Positions 15,919 to 24,589 of a DNA stretch of 30,217 bases are shown here, piece by piece. Each line of letters starts with the position of its first letter. Position 1 is the first letter of the stretch. Position numbers and translations under genes: made by a program. The DNA is taken from assembly GCA_037131955.1 (NCBI GenBank), contig JBAXQC010000032.1, forward strand, positions 1 to 30,217, read 5' to 3'. The stretch is from CAIMMJ01 sp037131955 (GTDB taxonomy: Bacteria > Bacteroidota > Bacteroidia > UBA4408). The notes beneath the pieces were generated by a model, which worked only from the letters and a program-made list of their open reading frames with translations, had not been told where the DNA came from and made no database searches.

Positions 15919-18900
15919 ATGAATTCAACAAAAAAAATACAAAATCTATCTTTGATTATTTTACTTTTTATTATTCTCAGTGAATTAGTATTTGCTAACA
16001 CAACTGAAGAATTAAGTAAAGCAGAAAACATTAAAAGTTTAAGTCCAAGCGTCACTAATTATACAACGTTTACTGATCTAAATAAAGGTTCATCCACCGA
16101 ATGGGAAAAGCATAACTCAGCTAAGTTTTTTAATCATCCAGAATTTGGAACAATGCCTTACAATGCCCCTGAAGGAAATTGGATAGAGCAATTAGAAAAA
16201 AGAAGCGAAAATTACCGATATTTTATAAATCCAGTTAATCCAAGCGAATTTACAATTCAAAAATCTTATGGAAATATTCACTTTTTTAAGGATGGATTTT
16301 GGCAAACAATTAACCCTAAACTAAAAGATTTTGGCAATGGAATATATGAAGCTAATTTACAACCAGAACCTGTTGGATTTAATGCAACTTTAAAAAAATC
16401 TTTTATCAAAACATTTGGAGGAGAAATAGAATTTAATAAATGGAAACTTTTGGGAAAAAAAGATAATTCTGAAATAGAAATTGCTGATGCCAATTGGCTA
16501 AATTATACAGTAGGTGATGATGGCATTTATATAAAAAATATTTTTCCAGGCATAGATGCAGAAATGCATTCACTGCAAGGTTCAATTAAAACAAATTTTA
16601 TTGTTAAAAAGCTTTTGTTTGGTGACTTTGATTATTTGATTTTTAAAGATTCATTCAATAATATAAACGGAACATGTTCTTTAAATTTTAAGGATGAGTC
16701 AATTGAAGGAAACACTGGTTCAGAAGAATTATTGTTGAAGTTAAATGGTCAAGAATTATTAGAGATTAGTAAGGCAATTGCCTATCCAAAAGGTTCTATT
16801 GAAGAAAATTCATTTTTTCCATTGTACACCATTAATCAAAACTTATATGAAATAAATATTCCTGTTTCATGGATTAAGCAACACATACAAAACGATGATA
16901 TTATTATTGACCCGCTGGTAACAACCACCGGAACCTTGGTTGCAAATTTAATTACAGGCTCTGAATACAATGCAACTTGCAATTTTATTAATTCTTGTAA
17001 TCACACATTATCTGTTACACCTCCTGCCTCAGCCACAATTACCGGAGCAACATCAACTTTTAATTATGTAACAGCCGGCAACTGTTTAATGTCTGCTGGT
17101 GCAATAACATACGGACTAAATTCTTGCGTTAGCCCTCAGGCAGGTTTCGTGTGGACGTGTAATGTTGCAACTCCAGGCACATGCACAGGAACCAACACAC
17201 CCTTATTTCCTGAATTTGCATCTTGTATGCCTTCCCCTTCTTGCAACCCACTGCCGTTAAATTTTGTTTTAAGGTTTTATAGAAGGTGCAATGGAACAAC
17301 GGGTTGCAACAATACTTGCATAAGAGCGGGCAGTCCATGGGTTATCACAATTTCAGGACAAACAGTAAATGTAGGTTCTGCATCAGCTAGCGGAGGAACC
17401 TCCAACATATGTTTAGGGTCTAATGCCAACCTTGTTTCTACAGGTTCCAACGGAACTCCACCTTATAATTTTTTATGGAATCCAGGGGCATTGGTTGGAC
17501 AAAACCAAACAGTTACGCCCGCCTCCACAACGGTTTACAATGTTTTAATTACTGATGCTTGTGGCTCTACGGCAACTCAAAATGTAATTGTGAATGTTAC
17601 TCCTAATACAAATCCAAATTTTACAATTAGTCCTAACCCTGCTTGCGTTGGCGATGCCATTACTTTTACTGGATTAGGAACAGGAAATGTAAATTCATAC
17701 GATTGGCTTTTACCTTCATCTAGTTCAGCTACCCTAAGCAATCAGCAAATACCCACCGGGATTACCTATTCAACTGCCGGAACTTTTAATGCTACTTTAA
17801 ATTATCAGCAAGGATTGTGTTTATTTCCAATAACAAATCAAATTACAATAAATGCTATTCCTGCAGCTCCAATCATTTCATCCAACTCTCCCCTTTGCTT
17901 AGGTGAAACTCTTAATCTAGATGGCCCATTTATTGCCGGTGCTACTTATAATTGGTCTGGACCCAGCTTCTCTTCAGCAATTGAAGATCCTGCTATAAAT
18001 AATGTTGTAAATGCAAATTCTGGAGCTTACAACCTAAGTGTAACCGTTAACGGATGTACGTCTAATGCATCAACTTTAAATGTTGTTATAAATCCTACTC
18101 CACTACAACCAACTATTACAGCCAGTGGTTCACTATCTATATGCAATGGACAAAATGTAATTCTTACAAGTAGTGCAGCTAGTTCCTATTTATGGTCAAA
18201 CGGAGCAACAACGCAGTCTATAACTGTTTCTGCAGGTGGTTCCTATACGGTTCAAGTATTTAATGTAGAAGGATGTTCATCAGTTTTATCAATTCCAACC
18301 GTAGTTACTGTAAGTTCAAATCCAGCACAGCCAACCATTACAGCCAGTGGGCCAACAACATTTTGCAATGGAAACTCCGTTACTTTAACAAGCTCTGCAG
18401 GAAGTTCTTATTTATGGTCAAATGGAGCAACAACACAAAGTATAACAACCACATTGGCTGGAAATTATTCTGTTGTTGTTACAAACTCCTCTGGCTGCAG
18501 TTCAGTATCCTCCAACGCAATTAATATAACCGTTAATCCAGGTCCAGGAATCCCAACCATTACAGGTGGTCCATTAAATTTCTGTCAAGGCGGAAATGTT
18601 ACACTTTCCGCACCTCCGGGTTTCACTTACCTCTGGAGCAATGGCAATACCACACAAAATATTACATTAAGTAATTCAGCAAATGTAACTGTTACCATTA
18701 CAGATGTAAACGGTTGTTCTGTAAGCTCAGTACCCACAAATGTTACAGCAAATCCACTTCCAAACACACCAATAATAACCACAAATGGCCCTACTACATT
18801 TTGTATTGGAAATTCTGTTGTTCTAAGTGCACCAAGCGGTTTTAGTTATCTATGGTCAAATGGTGCAACAACACCTTCAATAAATGTTAATAGTTCTGGA

Positions 18901-21762
18901 AACTTTTCAGTAATTGTGACCAATGCAAACAATTGTACTTCATTGCCTTCATTAAATACGACTGTTAACGTAAATAACATTCCCGCCGCACCTGTTATAA
19001 CAGCTACCGGAGGCTCATTTACAGCTTGTATTGGGCAAACAATTACTTTAAATGCAACCGGAGGATTAAATTATATATGGAACACTAACCAAACAGGAAA
19101 CTCAATATTAGTAAACACTTCGGGCAATTATTCTGTAACTTCAACAGATGCTAATGGTTGCACATCATTACCTTCCGCTTTAGCAAACGTAAGTATTTTT
19201 ACAAATCCTCCTGTTCCTAGCACCACATTATCAGGCTCAGCAAGTATTTGTGCCGGACAAACCCTTACTATTACTGCTCAATCATCAACTTCTTATTTGT
19301 GGAGCAATGGAAGCACCACTCAAAGCATTACAGTAGGTAGTGCAGGCAACTATTCTGTTAGTATTATTGATTTAAATGGATGTGCAAGTCAAAATTCTGT
19401 TCCGGTTATTGTAACAATAAATTCTCTGCCTACTGCAACCATTACTGCAAATAGTGCTACCAGTTTCTGCAACGGAAATAATGTTCAATTAAATTCTATA
19501 AATACATTTAGTTCTTATCTATGGTCTAATGGTGCAACAACTCAAAGTATTTCTGTAAGTGTTTCAGGTAATTATTCATTACAAGTTACTGATGCAAACG
19601 GATGTATAAGTAATATCTCAAATACAATTGCGGTAACTGTTTTTCCTACACCGCCAACACCTATAATTACAGCCAGCTCCAATTCAATTTGTGCAGGTAG
19701 TAGTATTGTATTATCTGCCAGTAATTCTTTGTCATACCTATGGAGCAATGGTTCCACCACACAAGATATTACTGTTTCATCACCAGGAAATTATTCTTTA
19801 ACAAGCACGGATGTCAACGGTTGTACTTCTGCCTCCTCTTCAGTTTTTAGCCTTACAGAAAACCCACTTCCACCTACTCCAGCAATAGTAGCATCTGGCA
19901 TTTTAAATTTTTGCGAAGGAAGTTCTGTAACTCTTACGGGTCCTGCAGGATATACAAATTACATTTGGAATTCAAGTACTACCAACAATCAAAATAATAC
20001 AATAACTATATCAGGAATTTACACGTTGCAAGTTACAGATGCAAATGGTTGCACATCACCTGAATCACTGCCGGTTGAAGTAATTGTTTATCCAATTCCG
20101 TCAACTCCAACAATTCTTGCAAACGGCCCAGTAGCATTTTGCGATGGTGGAAGTGTACAACTTTCTGTGAATGATGTAAATGTTACTTATTTGTGGTCAA
20201 ATGGTGCAACAACGCAAACTCTTTTTGTGGATGCAAGTGGCAATTTTTCTGTTGAGATTACAAATCAGCAAGGTTGTGTTTCCTCGGCATCAGCAATAAC
20301 AACCGTAGTTGAATTTCCAATTCCTCCTGTTCCAGTCATTACATCTTTAAATGGTACTTCTGTTTGTGAGGGCACTACAACAAATTTAGTTTGTAGTTCC
20401 GCAGCTAGCTATTTATGGCAACCAAACGGCGAAACAACTCAATCTATTGAAGTAGGAAGTGCTGGAAACTATTCTGTTTCAATTATTGATAACAATGGTT
20501 GTGCATCTATTTCATCTTTAGCAACCACAATTTCATTGCTTCCACTTCCGGCAACCCCATTAATTACTGCCAATGGATTAACAACTTTTTGTTTTGGAAA
20601 TTCAGTAGAGTTAAGCAGTAGTTCTGCTATAAACAACAGTTGGAATTCAGGCGAAACAACACAAAACATAACAGTTACAAATTCTGGAGATTTTTATGTT
20701 GTAGTTTTAGGTGCCAATGGCTGCCTTTCGCTCCCATCAAATACAATAGAAGTTGAGGTTAATACGCCACCTCCACCACCTGCTATTGTTGCTAATGGTC
20801 CTCTTACGTTTTGCGATGGAAATTCTGTAATTCTTTCAGTAACAAATTCTCAAAGCTATCTATGGAGCAATGGTTCTATAGTGCAATCGCAAGAATTTAA
20901 TCAAACCGAAGGAATAACAGTTGATGTTTTAGATGTTTGTGGAGTTCCGTATACCTTGCAAGCACAAGTAACCGTGCTGCAGCAACCTATTGTGTTGTTT
21001 GATGGAATAGATACTGTGGGCTGTGTTCCCTTACTCACCACTTTTAATAATTTAAGTGCTAACTACAACGAAATTTTTTGGGATTTTGGAGATGGAAGTT
21101 CTAGTGCAGAAATAAATCCTTTGCACACCTATTCAAATGCCGGAAAATATACGGTTTCGTTGGTTGCAATTTCTCAAGAAGGATGTATAGGATATTATTC
21201 AAAAAATTTATTGATAGATGCATGGTCGGTTCCAATTGCTGATTTTAAAACAAATCCAGAATCAAAAATAAAAATTTCTAAACCTAACGTGGAGTTTACA
21301 GACCTTAGTGAAGGAAATGTGAACCTATGGAATTGGAGCATGGATGGTGATATTTTTTCGGAGTTGCAGAACCCTTTTTATAAGTTTGCAGACACCGGTA
21401 GTTACAATGTTAAACTTTGGATAAAAAGTGTTGAAGGTTGTGAAGATACAATTAGCAAAACTGTTCTAATTAATGGTGATTTGATACTATATGTACCAAA
21501 TACTTTTACTCCAAACAATGATGGAACAAATGACGTTTTTCTTCCATTAGGTACCTATATAAATCCGAAAGAATACAATCTTAAAATTTTTGATCGCTGG
21601 GGACAAATTGTATATGAAACCAATGACATGTTTAAAGGATGGGATGGAGATACTGGTTCTGGAAATGTAAAACATACACAAGTTTATTATTGGCAGTTAA
21701 ATGTTAAAGATTTTGCAGGAGAATCTCATTATTTAATTGGAAGTGTAAGTGCAATCTATTAA
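15919..21762 (+). CDS. Giant secreted Ig-like/PKD repeat protein with T9SS type-B C-terminal domain
   Basis: A 1947-residue surface or secreted protein. Residues 1-26 are a signal peptide (cleavage near VFA|NTT). Residues 27-333 are a domain I do not recognise. Residues 334-483 form a cysteine-rich module with 11 Cys. Three divergent Ig/PKD-like domains follow (484-734), then 13 Ig-like repeats of about 74 residues (735-1692). Two PKD-like domains come next (about 1694-1853), the first with WDFGDG at 1721-1726. The end (about 1855-1947) has PNTFTPNNDGTNDVF, LKIFDRWGQIVYE and GWDGD, the gliding-motility/CHU_C type-B tail that sends proteins through the T9SS. Its likely role is adhesion or gliding at the cell surface. 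The start is the ATG at 15919, directly before the signal peptide; an in-frame TTG at 15880 would spoil it and lies just before the -7 box. Confidence 0.9.
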   Translation: MNSTKKIQNLSLIILLFIILSELVFANTTEELSKAENIKSLSPSVTNYTTFTDLNKGSSTEWEKHNSAKFFNHPEFGTMPYNAPEGNWIEQLEKRSENYRYFINPVNPSEFTIQKSYGNIHFFKDGFWQTINPKLKDFGNGIYEANLQPEPVGFNATLKKSFIKTFGGEIEFNKWKLLGKKDNSEIEIADANWLNYTVGDDGIYIKNIFPGIDAEMHSLQGSIKTNFIVKKLLFGDFDYLIFKDSFNNINGTCSLNFKDESIEGNTGSEELLLKLNGQELLEISKAIAYPKGSIEENSFFPLYTINQNLYEINIPVSWIKQHIQNDDIIIDPLVTTTGTLVANLITGSEYNATCNFINSCNHTLSVTPPASATITGATSTFNYVTAGNCLMSAGAITYGLNSCVSPQAGFVWTCNVATPGTCTGTNTPLFPEFASCMPSPSCNPLPLNFVLRFYRRCNGTTGCNNTCIRAGSPWVITISGQTVNVGSASASGGTSNICLGSNANLVSTGSNGTPPYNFLWNPGALVGQNQTVTPASTTVYNVLITDACGSTATQNVIVNVTPNTNPNFTISPNPACVGDAITFTGLGTGNVNSYDWLLPSSSSATLSNQQIPTGITYSTAGTFNATLNYQQGLCLFPITNQITINAIPAAPIISSNSPLCLGETLNLDGPFIAGATYNWSGPSFSSAIEDPAINNVVNANSGAYNLSVTVNGCTSNASTLNVVINPTPLQPTITASGSLSICNGQNVILTSSAASSYLWSNGATTQSITVSAGGSYTVQVFNVEGCSSVLSIPTVVTVSSNPAQPTITASGPTTFCNGNSVTLTSSAGSSYLWSNGATTQSITTTLAGNYSVVVTNSSGCSSVSSNAINITVNPGPGIPTITGGPLNFCQGGNVTLSAPPGFTYLWSNGNTTQNITLSNSANVTVTITDVNGCSVSSVPTNVTANPLPNTPIITTNGPTTFCIGNSVVLSAPSGFSYLWSNGATTPSINVNSSGNFSVIVTNANNCTSLPSLNTTVNVNNIPAAPVITATGGSFTACIGQTITLNATGGLNYIWNTNQTGNSILVNTSGNYSVTSTDANGCTSLPSALANVSIFTNPPVPSTTLSGSASICAGQTLTITAQSSTSYLWSNGSTTQSITVGSAGNYSVSIIDLNGCASQNSVPVIVTINSLPTATITANSATSFCNGNNVQLNSINTFSSYLWSNGATTQSISVSVSGNYSLQVTDANGCISNISNTIAVTVFPTPPTPIITASSNSICAGSSIVLSASNSLSYLWSNGSTTQDITVSSPGNYSLTSTDVNGCTSASSSVFSLTENPLPPTPAIVASGILNFCEGSSVTLTGPAGYTNYIWNSSTTNNQNNTITISGIYTLQVTDANGCTSPESLPVEVIVYPIPSTPTILANGPVAFCDGGSVQLSVNDVNVTYLWSNGATTQTLFVDASGNFSVEITNQQGCVSSASAITTVVEFPIPPVPVITSLNGTSVCEGTTTNLVCSSAASYLWQPNGETTQSIEVGSAGNYSVSIIDNNGCASISSLATTISLLPLPATPLITANGLTTFCFGNSVELSSSSAINNSWNSGETTQNITVTNSGDFYVVVLGANGCLSLPSNTIEVEVNTPPPPPAIVANGPLTFCDGNSVILSVTNSQSYLWSNGSIVQSQEFNQTEGITVDVLDVCGVPYTLQAQVTVLQQPIVLFDGIDTVGCVPLLTTFNNLSANYNEIFWDFGDGSSSAEINPLHTYSNAGKYTVSLVAISQEGCIGYYSKNLLIDAWSVPIADFKTNPESKIKISKPNVEFTDLSEGNVNLWNWSMDGDIFSELQNPFYKFADTGSYNVKLWIKSVEGCEDTISKTVLINGDLILYVPNTFTPNNDGTNDVFLPLGTYINPKEYNLKIFDRWGQIVYETNDMFKGWDGDTGSGNVKHTQVYYWQLNVKDFAGESHYLIGSVSAIY
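18121..20994 (+). repeat. Thirteen in-frame Ig-like repeats within the giant protein
   Basis: Each unit of about 72-78 codons follows one pattern: (A/T)(S/N)GPxxFCxGxSVxL, then YLWSNGxTTQSI, then GNYSVxVTxxxGC, ending in a proline-rich linker such as NPxPPTPxIT. The YLWSNG core is exact in 9 of 13 units. The others read YIWNTN, YIWNSS, YLWQPNG and NSWNSG. Nearly every unit has two Cys (FCxG and xGC), which fit a disulfide between the sheets. At DNA level the cores differ mostly in third codon positions, pointing to old duplications kept by selection on the protein rather than recent tandem copying. Confidence 0.85.
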
Positions 21763-22028
21763 AAATCCAAATTTATTTAATTAGGAGTTCCGCCAGGCCC
21801 TAGCAAGGATGAAAGGATCCCTGTTTTTTATCCCATACAATAATAAATTATACAAATTTTTTTATTCAACTTACTTATTCGCCAGAAAATGGGAGCAATT
21901 AATTGTTTAATTTATCTTATTTGTTGTTAGTTGTTCTAATTAATCAATTTATGTTTTATGTTTGAGTAAATTGTAAACTCAACTCTTTTGTTTTATTCAT
22001 AGAATTTATTCTAATTTTCCAAAAATAT
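21763..22028. other. Intergenic stretch with a GC-richer element (21784-21834)
   Basis: Between the giant gene and the FkbM gene, most bases are AT-rich and featureless. From 21784 to about 21834 the composition changes sharply: GGAGTTCCGCCAGGCCC, then AAGGAT-GAAAGG-ATCCCT, then a T-run and TCCC. GGAT (21807-21810) and ATCC (21817-21820) can pair. On the minus strand the pairing extends to six (AGGGAT/ATCCTT, one G-U). It resembles the short dispersed intergenic elements with a GGATNNAAG...ATCC core that I recall from Bacteroidota genomes, but I cannot confirm this. It could act as an RNA hairpin or terminator. I see no coding potential. Confidence 0.4.
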
Positions 22029-22961
22029 ATGGCAACTGTAAATTCAATTTTTGAAATAAATCCAATAACATTTGTTGATGTTGGTGCCAAAGGAACTTTA
22101 GACTATATAAATGAATTTGAAAATTTAATTTCAGTTTTTGCTTTTGAGCCTAATCCCATTGAGCATGCATTACTCAAAAATAAATATGCAAATAACAATT
22201 TTAAATTTTTAGAAATTAGTCCTTTTGCATTGAGTGAAAAAAGAGAAAATAGAGATTTTTTTATTACACAAAATAATTCAATGAGTAGTTTTCTGGAACC
22301 AGATTTAAACAACTATCAGAAGCATTTTGGACACTACAAAGAATTTAAAAGTTGGAAAGAAAGTATTACCCAAGAAAAAGTAATTCATATTGCTACAGAA
22401 ACACTAGACAATTTATTTTTTAGCAAAAACAAAAGCATCGATTATTTAAAAATAGACACTCAAGGCTCTGAACTTTCTATTTTAAATGGAGCGAAAAAGT
22501 TATTGGATGCCCACCAAATAAAAGTTTTAAAAGTAGAAGTAAGCTTAGTTGCTGTTTATAAAAACCAAGTTTTGTTTGCCGAAATTGATAATTTTTTGAG
22601 AGAGCGTAATTTTATTTTAGTTGATTTTGTTTCGTATCGAAACAACTATGTTTCTATTTTTAATTCTGAAAATTTAGATAATCATTATGCACCTTGTGGC
22701 GACGCAATTTATTTTTTGAAAGAAGAAAAAAATTCAGTGTTAGAGAACATTAAGATAGCGGTGATACTCTCATGGCTAGGGTATAAAAGCCTTGCATTAA
22801 ATATTTGCAAAAATCTTAACATTGGTGAATCAATAAAATCAGAAATTTTAAAAGTATCTACTAAGAATAAAAAATCTTTTTTTTACAGACTAGTTTTCAA
22901 TTGTACTCCTCCCCTTATTTTTAATTTTCTAAAAAAAATAAAACAAAAAAACCTTTTCTAA
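22029..22961 (+). CDS. FkbM-family SAM-dependent methyltransferase
   Basis: A 310-residue protein. The SAM-binding motif I is FVDVGAKG (15-22), followed by an acidic strand end FAFEPNP (37-43). The FkbM signature is LKIDTQGSELSILNGA (140-155). The family O-methylates sugars, polyketides and other small hydroxyls and is common in glycan loci. The catalytic domain ends near PCGDAIYFL. About 80 residues beyond it are helical and end in a lysine-rich tail, which could hold the protein at the membrane. The likely substrate is a sugar of the surface glycan made by nearby genes, by context only. The stop codon lies inside the stem of the terminator shared with hsp20. Confidence 0.85.
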   Translation: MATVNSIFEINPITFVDVGAKGTLDYINEFENLISVFAFEPNPIEHALLKNKYANNNFKFLEISPFALSEKRENRDFFITQNNSMSSFLEPDLNNYQKHFGHYKEFKSWKESITQEKVIHIATETLDNLFFSKNKSIDYLKIDTQGSELSILNGAKKLLDAHQIKVLKVEVSLVAVYKNQVLFAEIDNFLRERNFILVDFVSYRNNYVSIFNSENLDNHYAPCGDAIYFLKEEKNSVLENIKIAVILSWLGYKSLALNICKNLNIGESIKSEILKVSTKNKKSFFYRLVFNCTPPLIFNFLKKIKQKNLF

Positions 22962-22974
22962 AATCTAGAAAAGG
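22952..22974 (-). terminator. Terminator after hsp20, overlapping the FkbM stop codon
   Basis: CCTTTTCTA (22952-22960) pairs perfectly with TAGAAAAGG (22966-22974) around a 5-base loop. On the minus strand the hairpin is followed by a long T-rich run (22951-22941), as expected for ending the hsp20 transcript. On the plus strand the tail after the stem is less U-rich, so its use by the FkbM gene is less sure. The left arm contains the end of the FkbM coding sequence. Confidence 0.75.
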
Positions 22975-23000
22975 CTTAATTGCTTTAGACTTAAATGAAA

Positions 23001-23444
23001 CTACACAACAGTAATTTCTTTTGTTGCAGGTTTAACAGTAGATTCCTTTTTTGGAAGCAAAACCGTTAAGATTCCGTTTTCATACTTTGCCTCCATGCCT
23101 TCTGAATTAACTATTTCTGGAATAGTAAAGCTTCTTTTAAACGAATTTAAAACAAATTCTTTTCTTGAATAGTTTTTTTCAGTTACATTTTCTTCGTTAC
23201 TTATTTCGGCAGAAACAGTTAGAACTTCATTGTAAAGAGTTACTTTAAAATTCTCTTTTTGGTAACCAGGTGAATTAAATTCCAAGCTAAATACTTTATC
23301 ATTTTCAAAAATATTTACTGCGGGAATAAAATGCTGTTCCTTATTACCTAAGAACTCATCCATTAATCCTAATGAATCTGGCATCCAAGATTTTGTTTGA
23401 AACATGTTTCTAAAAACTGGGTTTGATTTTGTTACTAGTGTCAT
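23001..23444 (-). CDS. Small heat-shock protein, Hsp20/IbpA family
   Basis: A 147-residue small heat-shock protein, an ATP-independent chaperone that holds unfolding proteins. The N-terminal arm (1-40) includes WMPDSLGLMDEFLG. The alpha-crystallin domain (about 41-133) starts at PAVNIFENDKVFSLEFNSPG and ends with the conserved YENGILTVLLPKK. The C-terminal tail KEITVV carries an I-x-V type motif used for oligomer assembly. It is divergent from the GT9 gene across a 155-base region holding promoters and an inverted repeat. It ends at a strong terminator. Confidence 0.95.
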   Translation of the reverse strand: MTLVTKSNPVFRNMFQTKSWMPDSLGLMDEFLGNKEQHFIPAVNIFENDKVFSLEFNSPGYQKENFKVTLYNEVLTVSAEISNEENVTEKNYSRKEFVLNSFKRSFTIPEIVNSEGMEAKYENGILTVLLPKKESTVKPATKEITVV

Positions 23445-23490
23445 AATTTTTTATTTTAATTGTTTGAAATCTTTTTTTCAAATAAAATAC

Positions 23491-23584
23491 CAAAACTATT
23501 TAAAAGACTATTTGTCTTATTTTCAACACTTTAAATGACTTTTTTTCATTTAATAATCATTTTATATGACAATTTGTACCTTTG
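23491..23584. promoter_or_regulatory. Divergent promoter region of hsp20 and the GT9 gene
   Basis: CAAAACTA at 23491-23498 reads TAGTTTTG on the minus strand, a -7 box 46 bases before the hsp20 ATG. TACCTTTG at 23577-23584 is a perfect TAnnTTTG facing the GT9 gene, 15 bases before its ATG. Neither has a clear TTTG partner at the normal spacing. Between them lie two inverted repeats: AAATGA-N7-TCATTT (23533-23551) and AAGAC-N5-GTCTT (23504-23518). They could be operator sites, but I do not recognise either as CIRCE or another known heat-shock element. Confidence 0.4.
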
Positions 23585-23599
23585 CTTAACTTTTATAGT

Positions 23600-24589
23600 A
23601 TGGCAAAATATTTAATAATCAGATTCAGTTCAATTGGTGATATTGTTCTAACTAGTCCAATTATAAGGTGTTTAAAAAAGCAAAATGAATTTAATCAAAT
23701 TCATTTCATTACCAAGGAAAATTTTAAATCTACCCTCTCTGAAAATCCGTATTTAGATAAAATTTATACCATAAAATCAAGTGTAAATGAAGTTATTGAT
23801 CAACTGAAAGAAGAAGAATACGATTATATAATTGACCTTCATAAAAATGTTAGAAGTGCTGCTTTAAAACTAAAATTAAAACGACCTTCTTATTCATATC
23901 ATAAATTAAATTTTAAAAAATGGTTAGCAGTTAAATTTAAGATGAAATTTTTGCCAGCCATACACATTGTAGATAGATATTTTGATGCTTTAGAAAAACT
24001 ATCTATTAAAAATGATCATTTAGGTTTAGATTTTTTTATACATCCCGAAAATGAAATTAACTTAAAAAACTTTTTACCTTCTGATTTTCATCACGGATTT
24101 TATGCATTAATAATAGGAGGTGCACATGAAACAAAGAAATTTCCTGAACTAAAAATTATAGACTTATTAAATAAGATAAATTTTCCGGTGGTGTTGCTTG
24201 GCGACAAAAACGATAAAATAATTGGAGATAAAATTTGTAAATCATCCATTGGTAAAATATTTAATGCTTGTGGTATGTTATCACTTCAACAATCAGCAAG
24301 TATTATAAAACAATGCAACAAAGTAATTACAAACGATACAGGATTAATGCATATAGCTGCAGCATTTAATAAACCTATTGTTTCGTTGTGGGGCAATACC
24401 ATTCCAGAGTTTGGAATGTTTCCTTACATGCCCAAACAAAGCAACAAATCTCAACTAATTCAAATAAAAAATTTGTCGTGCAGACCCTGCTCAAAAATTG
24501 GTTACTCTTCTTGTCCAAAAGGACATTTTAATTGTATGAATTTAATTGATACCAAGGACATAATTGAAGCACTAGATAAAATAAACTAA
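23600..24589 (+). CDS. GT9-family (heptosyltransferase-like) glycosyltransferase
   Basis: A 329-residue GT9 enzyme, the family of ADP-heptose:LPS heptosyltransferases WaaC/WaaF. The N-terminus KYLIIRFSSIGDIVLTSP has Asp14 at the position of the WaaC catalytic Asp13. The C-terminal donor site shows NDTGLMHIAAAFNKPIVSLWG, typical of the family. Near the end a cysteine cluster (LSCRPCSKIGYSSCPKGHFNC) resembles the metal-like Cys motifs seen in many Bacteroidota GT9 proteins. It likely adds a heptose-like sugar to the LPS core in the cytoplasm. The start is the ATG at 23600. An in-frame TTG at 23582 falls in the -7 box. The 3' end overlaps recO by 4 bases. Confidence 0.9.
   Translation: MAKYLIIRFSSIGDIVLTSPIIRCLKKQNEFNQIHFITKENFKSTLSENPYLDKIYTIKSSVNEVIDQLKEEEYDYIIDLHKNVRSAALKLKLKRPSYSYHKLNFKKWLAVKFKMKFLPAIHIVDRYFDALEKLSIKNDHLGLDFFIHPENEINLKNFLPSDFHHGFYALIIGGAHETKKFPELKIIDLLNKINFPVVLLGDKNDKIIGDKICKSSIGKIFNACGMLSLQQSASIIKQCNKVITNDTGLMHIAAAFNKPIVSLWGNTIPEFGMFPYMPKQSNKSQLIQIKNLSCRPCSKIGYSSCPKGHFNCMNLIDTKDIIEALDKIN

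Noticed and set aside
18273..18524. Open frame of 83 codons in another frame of the repeat region
   Set aside because: It is a shadow of the repeat codons with no homology or start signals. The main frame clearly encodes the conserved domains.
18121..20994. Regularly spaced repeats that could be taken for a CRISPR or tandem DNA repeat
   Set aside because: Spacing is about 220 bases, units are divergent at DNA level and all are in one open frame coding for Ig-like domains.
22929..22951. A-rich run near the end of the FkbM gene as a slippage or phase-variation site
   Set aside because: It encodes lysine codons in frame to a natural stop and provides the T-run of the opposite-strand terminator. 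There is no sign of a broken frame.
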